DNA of 64,000 nt, from positions 5,131,001 through 5,195,000 of the forward strand of contig NZ_CP125370.1 in the NCBI RefSeq assembly GCF_030034735.1, given 5' to 3'. The notes under the pieces were generated by a model that was not told the origin of the DNA, did no database searches, and saw only the letters and a list, made by a program, of their open reading frames with translations. The position numbers were made by a program, and so were the translations under genes. This document shows positions 18,725-27,351 of the stretch, in pieces (the first letter of the stretch is position 1; every line of letters starts with the position of its first letter). This DNA is from Paenibacillus sp. RC334 (GTDB lineage Bacteria; Bacillota; Bacilli; Paenibacillales; Paenibacillaceae).

Positions 18725-19894
18725 TTACTCGCTGCGTTTGCCTGAAACAGAAATTTCTACAGGCGCACTTTCGCTTCCGTCTTCATCCACTGCTTTGACA
18801 ACCAGCCTAACAGTGGCTTTTTGAGTAAGCACGCTAATGCTAAACGTACCATCGTCCTTGGCTACTTCACTACCGATTGGCAGATCGTTGGAATAGACGG
18901 TTACTGTGGAACCTGCTTTAGCTGTCCCCGTAATCGTACCTTCGCCGTCATGCACTTCGTTTACTTTAAGTGTATCACTGGAAGCTACCGCATCAGTGTT
19001 TGAATCTGTAGTTGTATCAGTGCTTGTGTCTGTCGCTGTGGAGCTGTCCGTAGTCGTATCCGTGCTGTTGTTCGTTGTGCTGTCTGTATTCGTTGTCGTG
19101 CTGTCTGTGCTGGTGCTGCTATCTTCTGTTTCGCTTCCAGGAGCAGTAGACGTGTTACCATACGTCGAATCCGTAACGTTACCGTATGTGGAATCTGTTA
19201 CCGTTCCACCAGGAGTCGATGTGAGATTATCAACCGCGCTCAGGTTGTAACCGGAAGCTGCATCCAGAATAGCAACTGCTTCTGCACGTGTCAGCGACTT
19301 CAATGGCTGGAATTTACCATCAGGATAACCGTTGATGATTTTTTGCTCCGCAGCAGCGGCTACACTTTTTTTCGCCCATGATCCGATTTTTTCGGAGTCT
19401 ATGAACTTGGTAACATCTGCCGCGTTACCTGCTGTCAGTCCAATGGCTTTGCCCACAATAGCGGCAGCTTCCTGACGCGTTACTTTTCCATTCGGTTTGA
19501 GCTTGTTATCTGCATAGCCGCTTATGTAACCTGCATTCACGGCATTTGTCAGTTCATTGAATGCCCAGTGCGAAGCTGGTACATCTGTGAACGTTCTGTT
19601 TCCATTACCGTTTACCTGAACACTGTCCGCATACGTTACGTCCGTCACGGCTGGAGTATCCTGCGTGAACGTACCGAGACTACGGTTCAAGAGAACGATA
19701 AATTCTGCACGTGTGATGGCCGCATCCGTTTTCACCGCACCGTCTAATTTTCCTGTAGCCGACCAACGTTGTACCTGGTCTCCTGCCCAATGACCGCTTG
19801 TATTCTGAGGAGCGGCTGCTGCTGCGCTGAATGCGCTAAGAATAAGACCTGTACTCAATACACTAGTAACTGTGTTTCTGAACTTATTTCCCAT
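18725..19894 (-). CDS. SLH-domain surface protein with Ser/Thr/Asp-rich linker and Ig-like C-terminus
   Basis: A 389-residue cell-surface protein. Signal peptide (1-28), three SLH modules (~30-215; signature TRAEFIVLL, TRQEAAAIV, TRAEAVAIL) that bind pyruvylated wall polymer, a short duplicated TDSTYGN motif, a Ser/Thr/Asp low-complexity linker (~235-300), and a C-terminal bacterial Ig-like domain (~310-385; GTAKAGSTVTVYSNDLP). AAGGAGGAATTCAGAGT precedes the ATG. It is a single-gene unit closed by the terminator at 18652-18709. No enzymatic domain is present, so a structural or adhesion role is the best guess. Confidence 0.85.
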   Translation of the reverse strand: MGNKFRNTVTSVLSTGLILSAFSAAAAAPQNTSGHWAGDQVQRWSATGKLDGAVKTDAAITRAEFIVLLNRSLGTFTQDTPAVTDVTYADSVQVNGNGNRTFTDVPASHWAFNELTNAVNAGYISGYADNKLKPNGKVTRQEAAAIVGKAIGLTAGNAADVTKFIDSEKIGSWAKKSVAAAAEQKIINGYPDGKFQPLKSLTRAEAVAILDAASGYNLSAVDNLTSTPGGTVTDSTYGNVTDSTYGNTSTAPGSETEDSSTSTDSTTTNTDSTTNNSTDTTTDSSTATDTSTDTTTDSNTDAVASSDTLKVNEVHDGEGTITGTAKAGSTVTVYSNDLPIGSEVAKDDGTFSISVLTQKATVRLVVKAVDEDGSESAPVEISVSGKRSE

Positions 19895-20127
19895 ACTCTG
19901 AATTCCTCCTTATGATTGGCTTCACCATTCTTTTTTTAAACACTTTACCAGAAATCAAACCCAAAAAACCCCCAAATTAAAAAAATCGTCCCATATAACC
20001 ATAACCCGTCCTTATGTAGCATAAATGGGACTCAGGACTTAATACCTAGTTATTCACTGGGATATGTATATTTGGACAGACTACGTTATACTGAAATCAC
20101 AAAATCCCTAGTAAAAGAGGTTTTCCT

Positions 20128-20916
20128 ATGGCTCTTATTCAATGTCAGTTTTATTCAGAAGTCCTTGGCTTGAGCACATCCATGCATGTTATTCTCCCTC
20201 AGGAAACCCGTTCGCAGATAGGACTCGAAGGCAAGCAAGGAACCGGACCACACCCAACACTGTATTTGCTGCACGGCCTGTCGGACGATGATTCGATCTG
20301 GTTACGCAGAACCTCCATTGAACGCTACGTTGCTTCACTGGGGATTGCTGTTGTAATGCCGCAGATTCACCGGAGTTTTTATACCGATATGGAGCAGGGA
20401 GGGGCTTACGGGACCTTTATCAGTGAAGAATTGCCGACTTTGGCACGTTCTTTCTTTCCCTTGTCCGCCAAGCGGGAAGACAATTTTGTGGCGGGTCTTT
20501 CCATGGGCGGGTATGGTGCCTTCAAACTGGCACTCCAGCATCCAGAGCGCTTTGCGGCCGCTGCCAGTCTCTCGGGGGTATTGGATTTACACGCGGCACG
20601 CATCGACCCTATACATAAAGCGATGAGTTCGGCGGAATGGAGTCACATTTTTGGTCCAGATGAAATACGCGGAACAGATCACGACTTGCTGGAGTTGCTA
20701 CAACGTCATGCTACCTTGGGAACTTCACTCCCCCTGCTCTACCAATGCTGTGGTACGGAGGATTTTCTGTATGAGGGAAACCAGACCTTTCGTAAAGCGT
20801 GCGATACTGCCGGGATTCCACTGACCTACGAAGAGGGTCCAGGGACTCATGAATGGGGATACTGGGACGCGAAAATACAGGATGTACTCGCCTGGTTGCC
20901 GCTCAAGGGGCGATAA
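20128..20916 (+). CDS. Alpha/beta-hydrolase esterase (EstA/esterase D-like)
   Basis: A 262-residue soluble serine hydrolase. The oxyanion segment [15 protein letters not shown], the nucleophile elbow [11 protein letters not shown] (Ser near residue 126), the acid in [11 protein letters not shown] and the His in GTHEWGYWD complete a catalytic triad. Similar proteins are tributyrin/carboxyl esterases or S-formylglutathione hydrolase-like enzymes. There is no signal peptide, so it is cytosolic. AAGAGG lies seven bases before the ATG. It stands alone, divergent from the SLH gene. The natural substrate is unknown. Confidence 0.85.
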   Translation: MALIQCQFYSEVLGLSTSMHVILPQETRSQIGLEGKQGTGPHPTLYLLHGLSDDDSIWLRRTSIERYVASLGIAVVMPQIHRSFYTDMEQGGAYGTFISEELPTLARSFFPLSAKREDNFVAGLSMGGYGAFKLALQHPERFAAAASLSGVLDLHAARIDPIHKAMSSAEWSHIFGPDEIRGTDHDLLELLQRHATLGTSLPLLYQCCGTEDFLYEGNQTFRKACDTAGIPLTYEEGPGTHEWGYWDAKIQDVLAWLPLKGR

Positions 20917-20925
20917 ATAAGTGTA

Positions 20926-20986
20926 AAAAATACCCGCAGCTTCCCTCGCCGTATCATGGCGAAGTGGTAAAGCTGCGGGTATTCAT
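20926..20986. terminator. Strong terminator between esterase and GT-C gene
   Basis: Thirteen-base perfect stem (20930-20942 with 20970-20982) enclosing a second small hairpin. T6 follows on the minus strand, so it ends the envelope-glycan operon; the plus-strand esterase message probably also stops here. Confidence 0.8.
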
Positions 20987-21029
20987 TATGAAGCTATATG
21001 CCAATCAACATTCAGGGTCTTTCCACACA

Positions 21030-22661
21030 TCAAGGAGCTGTCGTCGCAGCCGTAGATGGAGAATCGGATTGTGACTTGGGTAGCACTTTGTACAAGCGCC
21101 ATTCCCCGTTAAACTCGCGTTCGAGCTGAACCCAGGGTGCTCCTTTTTCATACAAATTCGGATACACCATGTTGATTTTACTCAGTGGCATGCCCGACTT
21201 GATCTGAGGTACAAGGATATAATCCACATGACTTTCCTGCGGATAGCTTAATGCCCTATTAAACGTATAATCACTTGTGATCAGGAAGCGCTTCGGATAC
21301 TGGCTATATACAATCATGGTGTAGGCTGAGGCCGAATCGGTCATAATGGTTGACTTTGGCAAATGCTCATCCAGCCAGACTGCAATTTTCCGGTCCGATT
21401 CCTGTCTTACATAGTTCACATTCCCTGTTCGTGTGAGGAAGCTGTTCTCATCCGGCGCGATATCCGGGCGAGTCAGTGCATAGGAGAGTAATCCGGCTGT
21501 AAGCACCAGACTGACGGACACCAGACCAAAGGCCGCCCGCCGCGCTCTATCCTGGAGCTGACTCAGCTCATACGGCAGCCAGGCAACGGTAATCGGAAAC
21601 ACGTACATAAAATAGCGGAACCATCCATATGAGGATTGCTTCATCATGAGTAAAAATTGTAAACCCGGCACAGACAGGAACAACAGTAAAATAACCAGCG
21701 TTCCCCACCGCAACAACCGCCCGCTTAACAGTCGAATGAACAGAATAGCGAACAACGGCACGGAATACCAGAGGGTTTTAGAAGCGATAAATTTCAAGGC
21801 AACCAACGGATGATTAAAGATTTCCACGAATTTATCATCATTTAGCAATTCTGCCGATTGCGCCGTGTTGGAATACTCCGAATTAAGGAAATAGAAGGCA
21901 TTTCCCATAATGAGATAGTTAAAGAAAATCCACAACAGACCGGAAAAAACAACAGGCAGCAGGAGAAGCAGCCAGGTCGCCTCGACCTTATGTAGCTTTT
22001 CCCGAAAAGGCAGCTCACGTCTGCCCATGTTCCGGTGAAGAAACAGAATGGCCACGACCACGCCGCCCGCCATCGCCACCCCGAGGGGGACTGCCTCATA
22101 TCGAGTCCAGAACGCCATGGCAAGCGCTAATCCGGATACGATCAGACTCGCCGTCATGCGGTCCTTGAGCCACAGCGCAAATTCAATCACCGTCATCATA
22201 ATAAAATATATGTATAGCGAATCGCTCAGCCCGTTGGCACCGAACAATAAAATAAACGGATTCAGCGCATAGAACAGCGCCAGCATCAAGCTCATTCCCG
22301 AGCTAAGCCCTGTTCTGACACCCGCCCGATACAGCAGCACAGCTGTCAAAGCGGCAAAGGTAGCACTCAGGATGACAGCCGCCAATCCGTAGGATGCTAA
22401 TGCCGGAAATAATGGGTACAGCAGTAATATCACCATTTCCAAAAGACTGGGCAACGGATTCCAGATGAATCCGATGGCACCCAAATGCGGATCACGGCTA
22501 TATAGCACATAAAATGCATTGGCTACGCGACTGAGCGCGTCCGTATGCATGTATCCCAGAACATAACTGAAATAAATGCCTGCGAACAGCTCCAGCGCAA
22601 GTATAAACACAAACAGACCTATAACCATCCATCTGTTTGCTGACCATTTGCGAAAGGACAT
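21030..22661 (-). CDS. Polytopic membrane glycosyltransferase (GT-C fold, PMT/ArnT/YfhO-like)
   Basis: A 543-residue protein with about 11-12 transmembrane helices in the first 400 residues and a ~110-residue extracytoplasmic C-terminal part. The first loop carries MHTDALSRVANAFYVLYSRDP, where an acidic residue follows the first helix as in GT-C enzymes that use lipid-linked sugars. It is the last gene of an operon with a GtrA flippase-type and a GtrB/CsbB-type transferase, so it is the likely third component that moves the sugar onto an envelope polymer. RBS GAGGGGGAACGAGAGGA. The acceptor is unknown. Confidence 0.75.
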   Translation of the reverse strand: MSFRKWSANRWMVIGLFVFILALELFAGIYFSYVLGYMHTDALSRVANAFYVLYSRDPHLGAIGFIWNPLPSLLEMVILLLYPLFPALASYGLAAVILSATFAALTAVLLYRAGVRTGLSSGMSLMLALFYALNPFILLFGANGLSDSLYIYFIMMTVIEFALWLKDRMTASLIVSGLALAMAFWTRYEAVPLGVAMAGGVVVAILFLHRNMGRRELPFREKLHKVEATWLLLLLPVVFSGLLWIFFNYLIMGNAFYFLNSEYSNTAQSAELLNDDKFVEIFNHPLVALKFIASKTLWYSVPLFAILFIRLLSGRLLRWGTLVILLLFLSVPGLQFLLMMKQSSYGWFRYFMYVFPITVAWLPYELSQLQDRARRAAFGLVSVSLVLTAGLLSYALTRPDIAPDENSFLTRTGNVNYVRQESDRKIAVWLDEHLPKSTIMTDSASAYTMIVYSQYPKRFLITSDYTFNRALSYPQESHVDYILVPQIKSGMPLSKINMVYPNLYEKGAPWVQLEREFNGEWRLYKVLPKSQSDSPSTAATTAP

Positions 22662-22707
22662 TCCTCTCGTTCCCCCTCAAACTTGTTACGGTGTTTTTTT
22701 CTCAAAA

Positions 22708-23127
22708 TTATGAAGTCTCTTTCTGACGCTGTTGTGGAACGGAGAAAATCCAATAGCGATTCCAGATATAATTGTGAACGGGCACGATGATGGTGGTCAG
22801 TACCTCACCGATCAGATACGACCAGCCGATCCAGTGAATGGTTGCGTACATCAGACCTGCATTCAAGAGCAGGCCACAGGAGCAGACCAACAAATATTTA
22901 AGAAACTGGGTGCGACTCCCCTCCCCGGTAGGCTCGAATGTCCAGTTCCGGTTCAGCACATACGATACAAGCAGCGTGACTACGAATCCGATCGTAGTAG
23001 CCGTTACCGCAGGCACCCTGAACAGTTCCACCAGCAGTACAAGTACACCGACATGGATACCTGTACCCAGCAGCCCCACAATGCCATATTTAATGATTGG
23101 ATACTTTAGATATGAACGTCTGATCAT
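22708..23127 (-). CDS. gtrA: GtrA/GtcA-family membrane protein (lipid-linked sugar translocation)
   Basis: A 139-residue protein with four transmembrane helices, the standard GtrA size (first helix IIKYGIVGLLGTGIHVGVLV, then VTLLVSYVLNRNWTF, typical of the family). GtrA proteins are thought to flip polyprenyl-phosphate-sugar across the membrane. The ATG at 23127 is chosen because GGACAGGGAG stands about 10 bases upstream; a longer frame to 23184 has no site. It overlaps the end of the upstream transferase gene by 38 bp, indicating coupling. Confidence 0.85.
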   Translation of the reverse strand: MIRRSYLKYPIIKYGIVGLLGTGIHVGVLVLLVELFRVPAVTATTIGFVVTLLVSYVLNRNWTFEPTGEGSRTQFLKYLLVCSCGLLLNAGLMYATIHWIGWSYLIGEVLTTIIVPVHNYIWNRYWIFSVPQQRQKETS

Positions 23128-24097
23128 GTTGATTAAACTCCCTGTCCACCCACAATCGGTCAGCGTTCGCTCGTTTGTCTGCAATCAGATAACGAGGTCT
23201 GGCTTTGACTTCGTGATATATGGCGGCGATATATTCTCCTACCACTCCGATGGACAGCATCAATACACTGCCGATAATCAAGAGCAGCAAAATAACAGTT
23301 GTAAAACCGGTCACAGCGGTACCCGTTAATTTGTGCGCCAAGGTTTGAATTCCCAATATAACTGAAATCAGCATAAAAATGAGTCCCATTAAACTTACTA
23401 CCCGCAACGGCACGGTTGAAAACGAAACTATTGCTTCCGCTGCCAGCCGAACCAGTCCCAACGGACTCCAGCGACTGGGGCCCTCCTCCCGAGGAGCCAC
23501 CCGGAACGAAATCTGGGTTTTGCGGAAACCAAGCCAGGCCGTCATCCCGCGAAAAAATGGAATCCGTTCAGGCATCGCCATCCAGGCATCCACCACCCGG
23601 CGATCCAGCAGCTTATAATCCGAGGCATCTTTGAGGTTAAAGCCCGTCAAACGGTTCAAGGTCGCGTAGAACAATGAAGCCCCAAACTTTTTGCCTACCG
23701 ACTCTTCTCCACGGAATTCCTTCACACATTCGACCAGATCGTAACCCTCATCCTGCCATAAACGCACCATTTCCCCAATCATCTCAGGAGGATGCTGCAA
23801 ATCTCCGTCCATGACGATGATGGCATCGCCGGAGGCGTTTTCCAGACCTGCGCACAGCGCTAGCTCCTTGCCGAAGTTCCGGCTGAGCCGAAGTGCGAGC
23901 AGAGAAGGCATACGACGGGACAATTCGGACAGCTTGAGCCACGTATCGTCTCTGGAACCGTCATCTATGACAATCAGCTCATAGCGTGAAGTGACCACAG
24001 ACAGCACCCCATCAATCACCTTGAGTGAACGCTCCAGATGTGAGCTTTCATTATACATGGGAATGACAACAGATAAAAAAGGTGTTTTTGTCTCCAT
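23090..24097 (-). CDS. Polyprenyl-phosphate glycosyltransferase, GtrB/CsbB type (GT2 with two TM helices)
   Basis: A 335-residue protein with a GT2 domain (~5-225; VVIPMYNESSHLERSL, IDDGSRDDTW, metal-binding VMDGDLQHPPE) and two C-terminal transmembrane helices (~230-300), ending in a basic cytosolic tail. This layout charges undecaprenyl phosphate with a sugar on the inner face. The ATG at 24097 follows AAGGAGCAAGA; the upstream ATG at 24118 has none. With the GtrA and GT-C genes it forms a three-component glycosylation system like CsbB-GtcA-YfhO or GtrA-GtrB-Gtr. Confidence 0.87.
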   Translation of the reverse strand: METKTPFLSVVIPMYNESSHLERSLKVIDGVLSVVTSRYELIVIDDGSRDDTWLKLSELSRRMPSLLALRLSRNFGKELALCAGLENASGDAIIVMDGDLQHPPEMIGEMVRLWQDEGYDLVECVKEFRGEESVGKKFGASLFYATLNRLTGFNLKDASDYKLLDRRVVDAWMAMPERIPFFRGMTAWLGFRKTQISFRVAPREEGPSRWSPLGLVRLAAEAIVSFSTVPLRVVSLMGLIFMLISVILGIQTLAHKLTGTAVTGFTTVILLLLIIGSVLMLSIGVVGEYIAAIYHEVKARPRYLIADKRANADRLWVDREFNQHDQTFISKVSNH

Positions 24098-24120
24098 TCT
24101 TGCTCCTTCTTTCTTCATAT

Positions 24121-26583
24121 TCAGGAGGACTGTGCCGGGGCTTCATCCAGGTCATGCATATCGGTCAGACCATGCGTCGTCTTCTCCCAATAGAACGGCT
24201 TGGTAATGAGCTGCCAGGCTGCCTTCACCGCAGCAATACTCATAAGTACCCAATACAGCGGAGAGAGAAGCCCATATTTGACCATGGAATATGAAAATGT
24301 ACGTTCACCGCGCTCTTCCAGTTCCCCGATGACCCAATACATTCCGGCCACGTTACTGAATACGAACAAAAAGTTACCGATATAAAATTCCGCGCTGGCC
24401 AGGTAATACACATATCCCGGGAACAGCTTGGGAATAAAGGCCATTTCCCAACCAAACCATAAAATCAGCAATCCCCAAAAAATTGGATTCAACAAAGGCA
24501 GCATCGGTGTCGCCAAAATCATTACCTGAAAGCCGAAAAAGCCTTTCCAGCCCACCTCACGCACCAACTTCACCGGATTGCGCATATGAACCAGCCATGT
24601 CTGCATATATCCCTTGATCCAGCGTGACCGCTGACGAATCCAGTTCCCTACGCGACTGTTCGCTTCCTCCCATGTACGGGAATCGACAATGGCGGTTTTG
24701 TAACCGCCTTTATACAGACGTATACCCAGATCGGCATCCTCGGTTACATTGTAGGGGTCCCACGCATTGATATCTTTGAGCACGGATACCCGAAAATGAT
24801 TGGATGTTCCGCCCAAAGGAATAGGCGTATCTAACTGCATAATACCCGGCAGCAGCAGTTCGAACCACATACTGTATTCCTGCGTGAACCAGCGGGTCAG
24901 CAAATTTTGCGTACTGTTAAAATAGTTGAGCTTCGCTTGAATACACGCATAATGCTCAGGGAGCGAGTCGAACGCCGCAATGACCTTTTTTAGCTGGTCG
25001 GAGTCGGGACGATCCTCGGCATCATAAATAACCACAAATTCGCCGCGCGCCCGAATAAGTCCGTAGTTACACGCCTTCGGCTTGGTTTTGGGCAAGCCGT
25101 CAGGGACGACCAGTGTCGTATAATAGGCGGGCAGCTTCATTTCACGAAGCAGCTCAATGGTCTCAATATCGTCCTCTTCAATCAGCAGCCGCACATCCAG
25201 CTTGGATTTTGGATAATCAAGCTGCTCCAAATTCCGCAGCAGCATCGGAAGCACGCCCGCCTCCTTGTACATCGGTACGAGAATCGTATAGATCGGCAGC
25301 TTTTTCTCATCCATGGCGTCGACCTCTTCCTTCGTGAAGCGAAGCTGCGCCCCACGCCGGGAACCGAGATAAATAATACCAAATTTAAATAGCGTCATGG
25401 CAAAATAAAACAGCTGAATCAGCATATTGATGATCAGCACAGTATTCCAGCTGTTCCAGAAAAGACCGAGCAGCGTAATCACGCCCATCGCCGCGAACAC
25501 CCACAGTTGTCCCTTCGTAAAGGTCGTGCGCGCCGAATTATGCGGCTCTTTTTCCAACAATCCGGTCGTGCTCTCCTGCATCATTTCTTCACCGTAGATC
25601 TTACCCCAGAGCTGCTCCATCTCTTCCTTGGTCGCCAGCACCTGCTCCACCGGCATGCCGAGAATGTCCTCCAGCTTCAAGCGCCGCTCTTCCAGCAACG
25701 GATCACTGACCGCCACAATATAGCGGTTCATATATTCATGAATGACGACCACGCCGTAAGCCATGGCCACCTGCTCGGGTAACTTATAGGCTGCATCCAG
25801 TGCCAGCTCTTCACCAATACGGCCGATCCGGTTCTGTGTAGCAATCGCGCGGTACAAATCCGCAGGCTCCAGCATTTGCAATGACAGCAAAATATCGCCG
25901 AGCAGCCCGCCGCTCTTCGCTTGGAACTCCAGTGCGCGCTCTAGCTGCTCTGGTGAAATATAGCCGTAACGTACCAGCATGTCGCCCAGTCGCTCTTTGG
26001 ATTTATCACTATCCACCTGCTCCTGCAACTGCTCTGCGGTAATGAAGCCCATTTCTACCAAAATGTCGCCCAGCCTGCCACCGTAACGTTTTTGGTTTCG
26101 GATGGCGTCGGTAAGCTGGTCGCGGGTAATTATGCCGTTGTCCACCAATTGGTCTCCAAGGCGGGCCTTGCCGTTCCGTCCGTTCTGCATTCCCGTGGCG
26201 GCCTCTCCGCCTGCGGAACCAGGAGCGCTGAAGACTACTCCCAAGGCGGCTCCTGCCGCAGCCTGTTCCTGTTGGCCGCTAAGATATTGGACATGCGCCT
26301 CCTGCGCTTGTCCATCCTGCACACTTTCATCCAGCAATTGCTCCACCGCTGCTGCCGTATCCGCCGCGCTCTGTAATGCCTGGATTCGCAGTTCCGTATC
26401 CTGAAGCCGCCGTTCCAGCTCCTCAATATGAAAATCCAGCTTGTATAACACCGGGGCCTGCTCCGTCCGCTGGGCCTCCAGTTGCTGCTCCAGTCGAGCG
26501 ATCTGCTGACGCTCTTCTTTTATTCTTCTCTTCGTTTGGGGAATTGAAACTCCCCCAATCTGCCACCTCAGCCTGTCACCCAT
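24121..26583 (-). CDS. Membrane processive glycosyltransferase with coiled coil and four MshEN-type repeats
   Basis: An 820-residue protein. N-terminal coiled coil (~20-80), Ala/Gly-rich linker, four regular 24-residue repeats at ~141-164, 170-193, 198-221 and 227-250 (pattern RLGD-LV--G-I---QL--A---Q), a linker, two TM helices (~360-405), a GT2 domain (~425-670; DAEDRPDSDQL, and RQRSRW, a QxxRW motif of processive synthases) and further TM helices. The repeats match the MshEN motif known to bind cyclic di-GMP in type II/IV secretion ATPases; the same pairing exists in NfrB-like proteins. The ATG at 26583 follows AAAGGGCGGGAATCC and overlaps the upstream stop (ATGGGTGA). It probably makes an extracellular polysaccharide under c-di-GMP control; the product is unknown. 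Confidence 0.82.
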   Translation of the reverse strand: MGDRLRWQIGGVSIPQTKRRIKEERQQIARLEQQLEAQRTEQAPVLYKLDFHIEELERRLQDTELRIQALQSAADTAAAVEQLLDESVQDGQAQEAHVQYLSGQQEQAAAGAALGVVFSAPGSAGGEAATGMQNGRNGKARLGDQLVDNGIITRDQLTDAIRNQKRYGGRLGDILVEMGFITAEQLQEQVDSDKSKERLGDMLVRYGYISPEQLERALEFQAKSGGLLGDILLSLQMLEPADLYRAIATQNRIGRIGEELALDAAYKLPEQVAMAYGVVVIHEYMNRYIVAVSDPLLEERRLKLEDILGMPVEQVLATKEEMEQLWGKIYGEEMMQESTTGLLEKEPHNSARTTFTKGQLWVFAAMGVITLLGLFWNSWNTVLIINMLIQLFYFAMTLFKFGIIYLGSRRGAQLRFTKEEVDAMDEKKLPIYTILVPMYKEAGVLPMLLRNLEQLDYPKSKLDVRLLIEEDDIETIELLREMKLPAYYTTLVVPDGLPKTKPKACNYGLIRARGEFVVIYDAEDRPDSDQLKKVIAAFDSLPEHYACIQAKLNYFNSTQNLLTRWFTQEYSMWFELLLPGIMQLDTPIPLGGTSNHFRVSVLKDINAWDPYNVTEDADLGIRLYKGGYKTAIVDSRTWEEANSRVGNWIRQRSRWIKGYMQTWLVHMRNPVKLVREVGWKGFFGFQVMILATPMLPLLNPIFWGLLILWFGWEMAFIPKLFPGYVYYLASAEFYIGNFLFVFSNVAGMYWVIGELEERGERTFSYSMVKYGLLSPLYWVLMSIAAVKAAWQLITKPFYWEKTTHGLTDMHDLDEAPAQSS

Positions 26584-26827
26584 GGATTCCCGCCCTTTCA
26601 ATCCAACGCCGCTCTTCTGCGAGCGCATCCGCAAGCAGCTGCTTCAACTCTGCATCCCGTTGCTTCTTCCGTTCCAGCGCCGCGTGGAAAAGCTCCCGTT
26701 CCTCGCGCAGCAACTTCTCGTCCTTCATCCGCTCTTCGTGCAACGAAGACACCAGCTGATCGGCGTCAGAAGCGTGATAACCGATCCATGCGCTCTTTAA
26801 CTGCCGCGCCGTTCTTTTGCTTCTCAT
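26576..26827 (-). CDS. Small charged coiled-coil protein, first gene of the glycan operon
   Basis: An 83-residue, highly charged (Glu, Lys, Arg) protein predicted to be one long helix; heptad-like spacing of Leu and Ala runs from residue 25 to 80. There is no signal peptide or membrane segment. AGGGAGGTATT precedes the ATG at 26827. Its stop overlaps the start of the MshEN glycosyltransferase (ATGGGTGA), so both are co-translated. The downstream protein also begins with a coiled coil, which makes a physical partnership plausible. I do not recognise a named family. Confidence 0.7.
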   Translation of the reverse strand: MRSKRTARQLKSAWIGYHASDADQLVSSLHEERMKDEKLLREERELFHAALERKKQRDAELKQLLADALAEERRWIERAGIHG

Positions 26828-27235
26828 AATACCTCCCTGAACCGTCCGGACTCTGCCTCTTGATCTGTCCCTGCATCTATGGTCTTACGTCTTCCTGAAA
26901 GCAGGACATTCTCTTATTCTCATTTAAACCCTTCGTTTACACATTGATGCAAGTCTTCTGGTCAAGAGAGACCTGTAAAAACCTTACATTTATTCATTCG
27001 ATACCAGTTCTGTCCTGATGAATTGGTAATGCAATTAAAAACTTAGTGCTATTCTACCATACTCGTAGTAGGAGTAGGTATACAATAATGTAAATTCTAG
27101 AAACTTTCACACTAATGCATACATAGGTATATAGAACTATTTAATGATTCCCGTGATTGCACCTGTCCAGGAAATCTTACGCAATCTATCAATGTTCAGA
27201 TCACCATTAAAGCCAATCCCCCTCCTAATACTTTA
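26828..27235. other. Intergenic stretch upstream of the glycan operon
   Basis: About 410 bp, AT-rich, no coding sequence seen. It should contain the promoter of the glycan operon (nearest 26827) and the downstream region of argH. I could not assign a convincing promoter or riboswitch. Confidence 0.5.
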
Positions 27236-27264
27236 AAAAGCACAAAAAGCACCGCGAACGGTGC
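27236..27264 (-). terminator. Intrinsic terminator of the arginine operon
   Basis: Stem GCACCG/CGGTGC (27249-27254 with 27259-27264) with the stable tetraloop TTCG on the minus strand, followed by TTTTTGTGCTTTTT. It lies about 90 bp after argH. Confidence 0.8.
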
Positions 27265-27351
27265 CCTTGCTATCTTGATATCCTGCTTATGTGCTAAACT
27301 ATTAAATTCTACACAGCGTCCCGCTGCTGTGCAAGAATTCTTTTAGCCTCA

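Noticed and set aside
18906..19250. Ser/Val-rich plus-strand frame
   Set aside because: It is the complement of the Ser/Thr/Asp low-complexity linker of the SLH protein.
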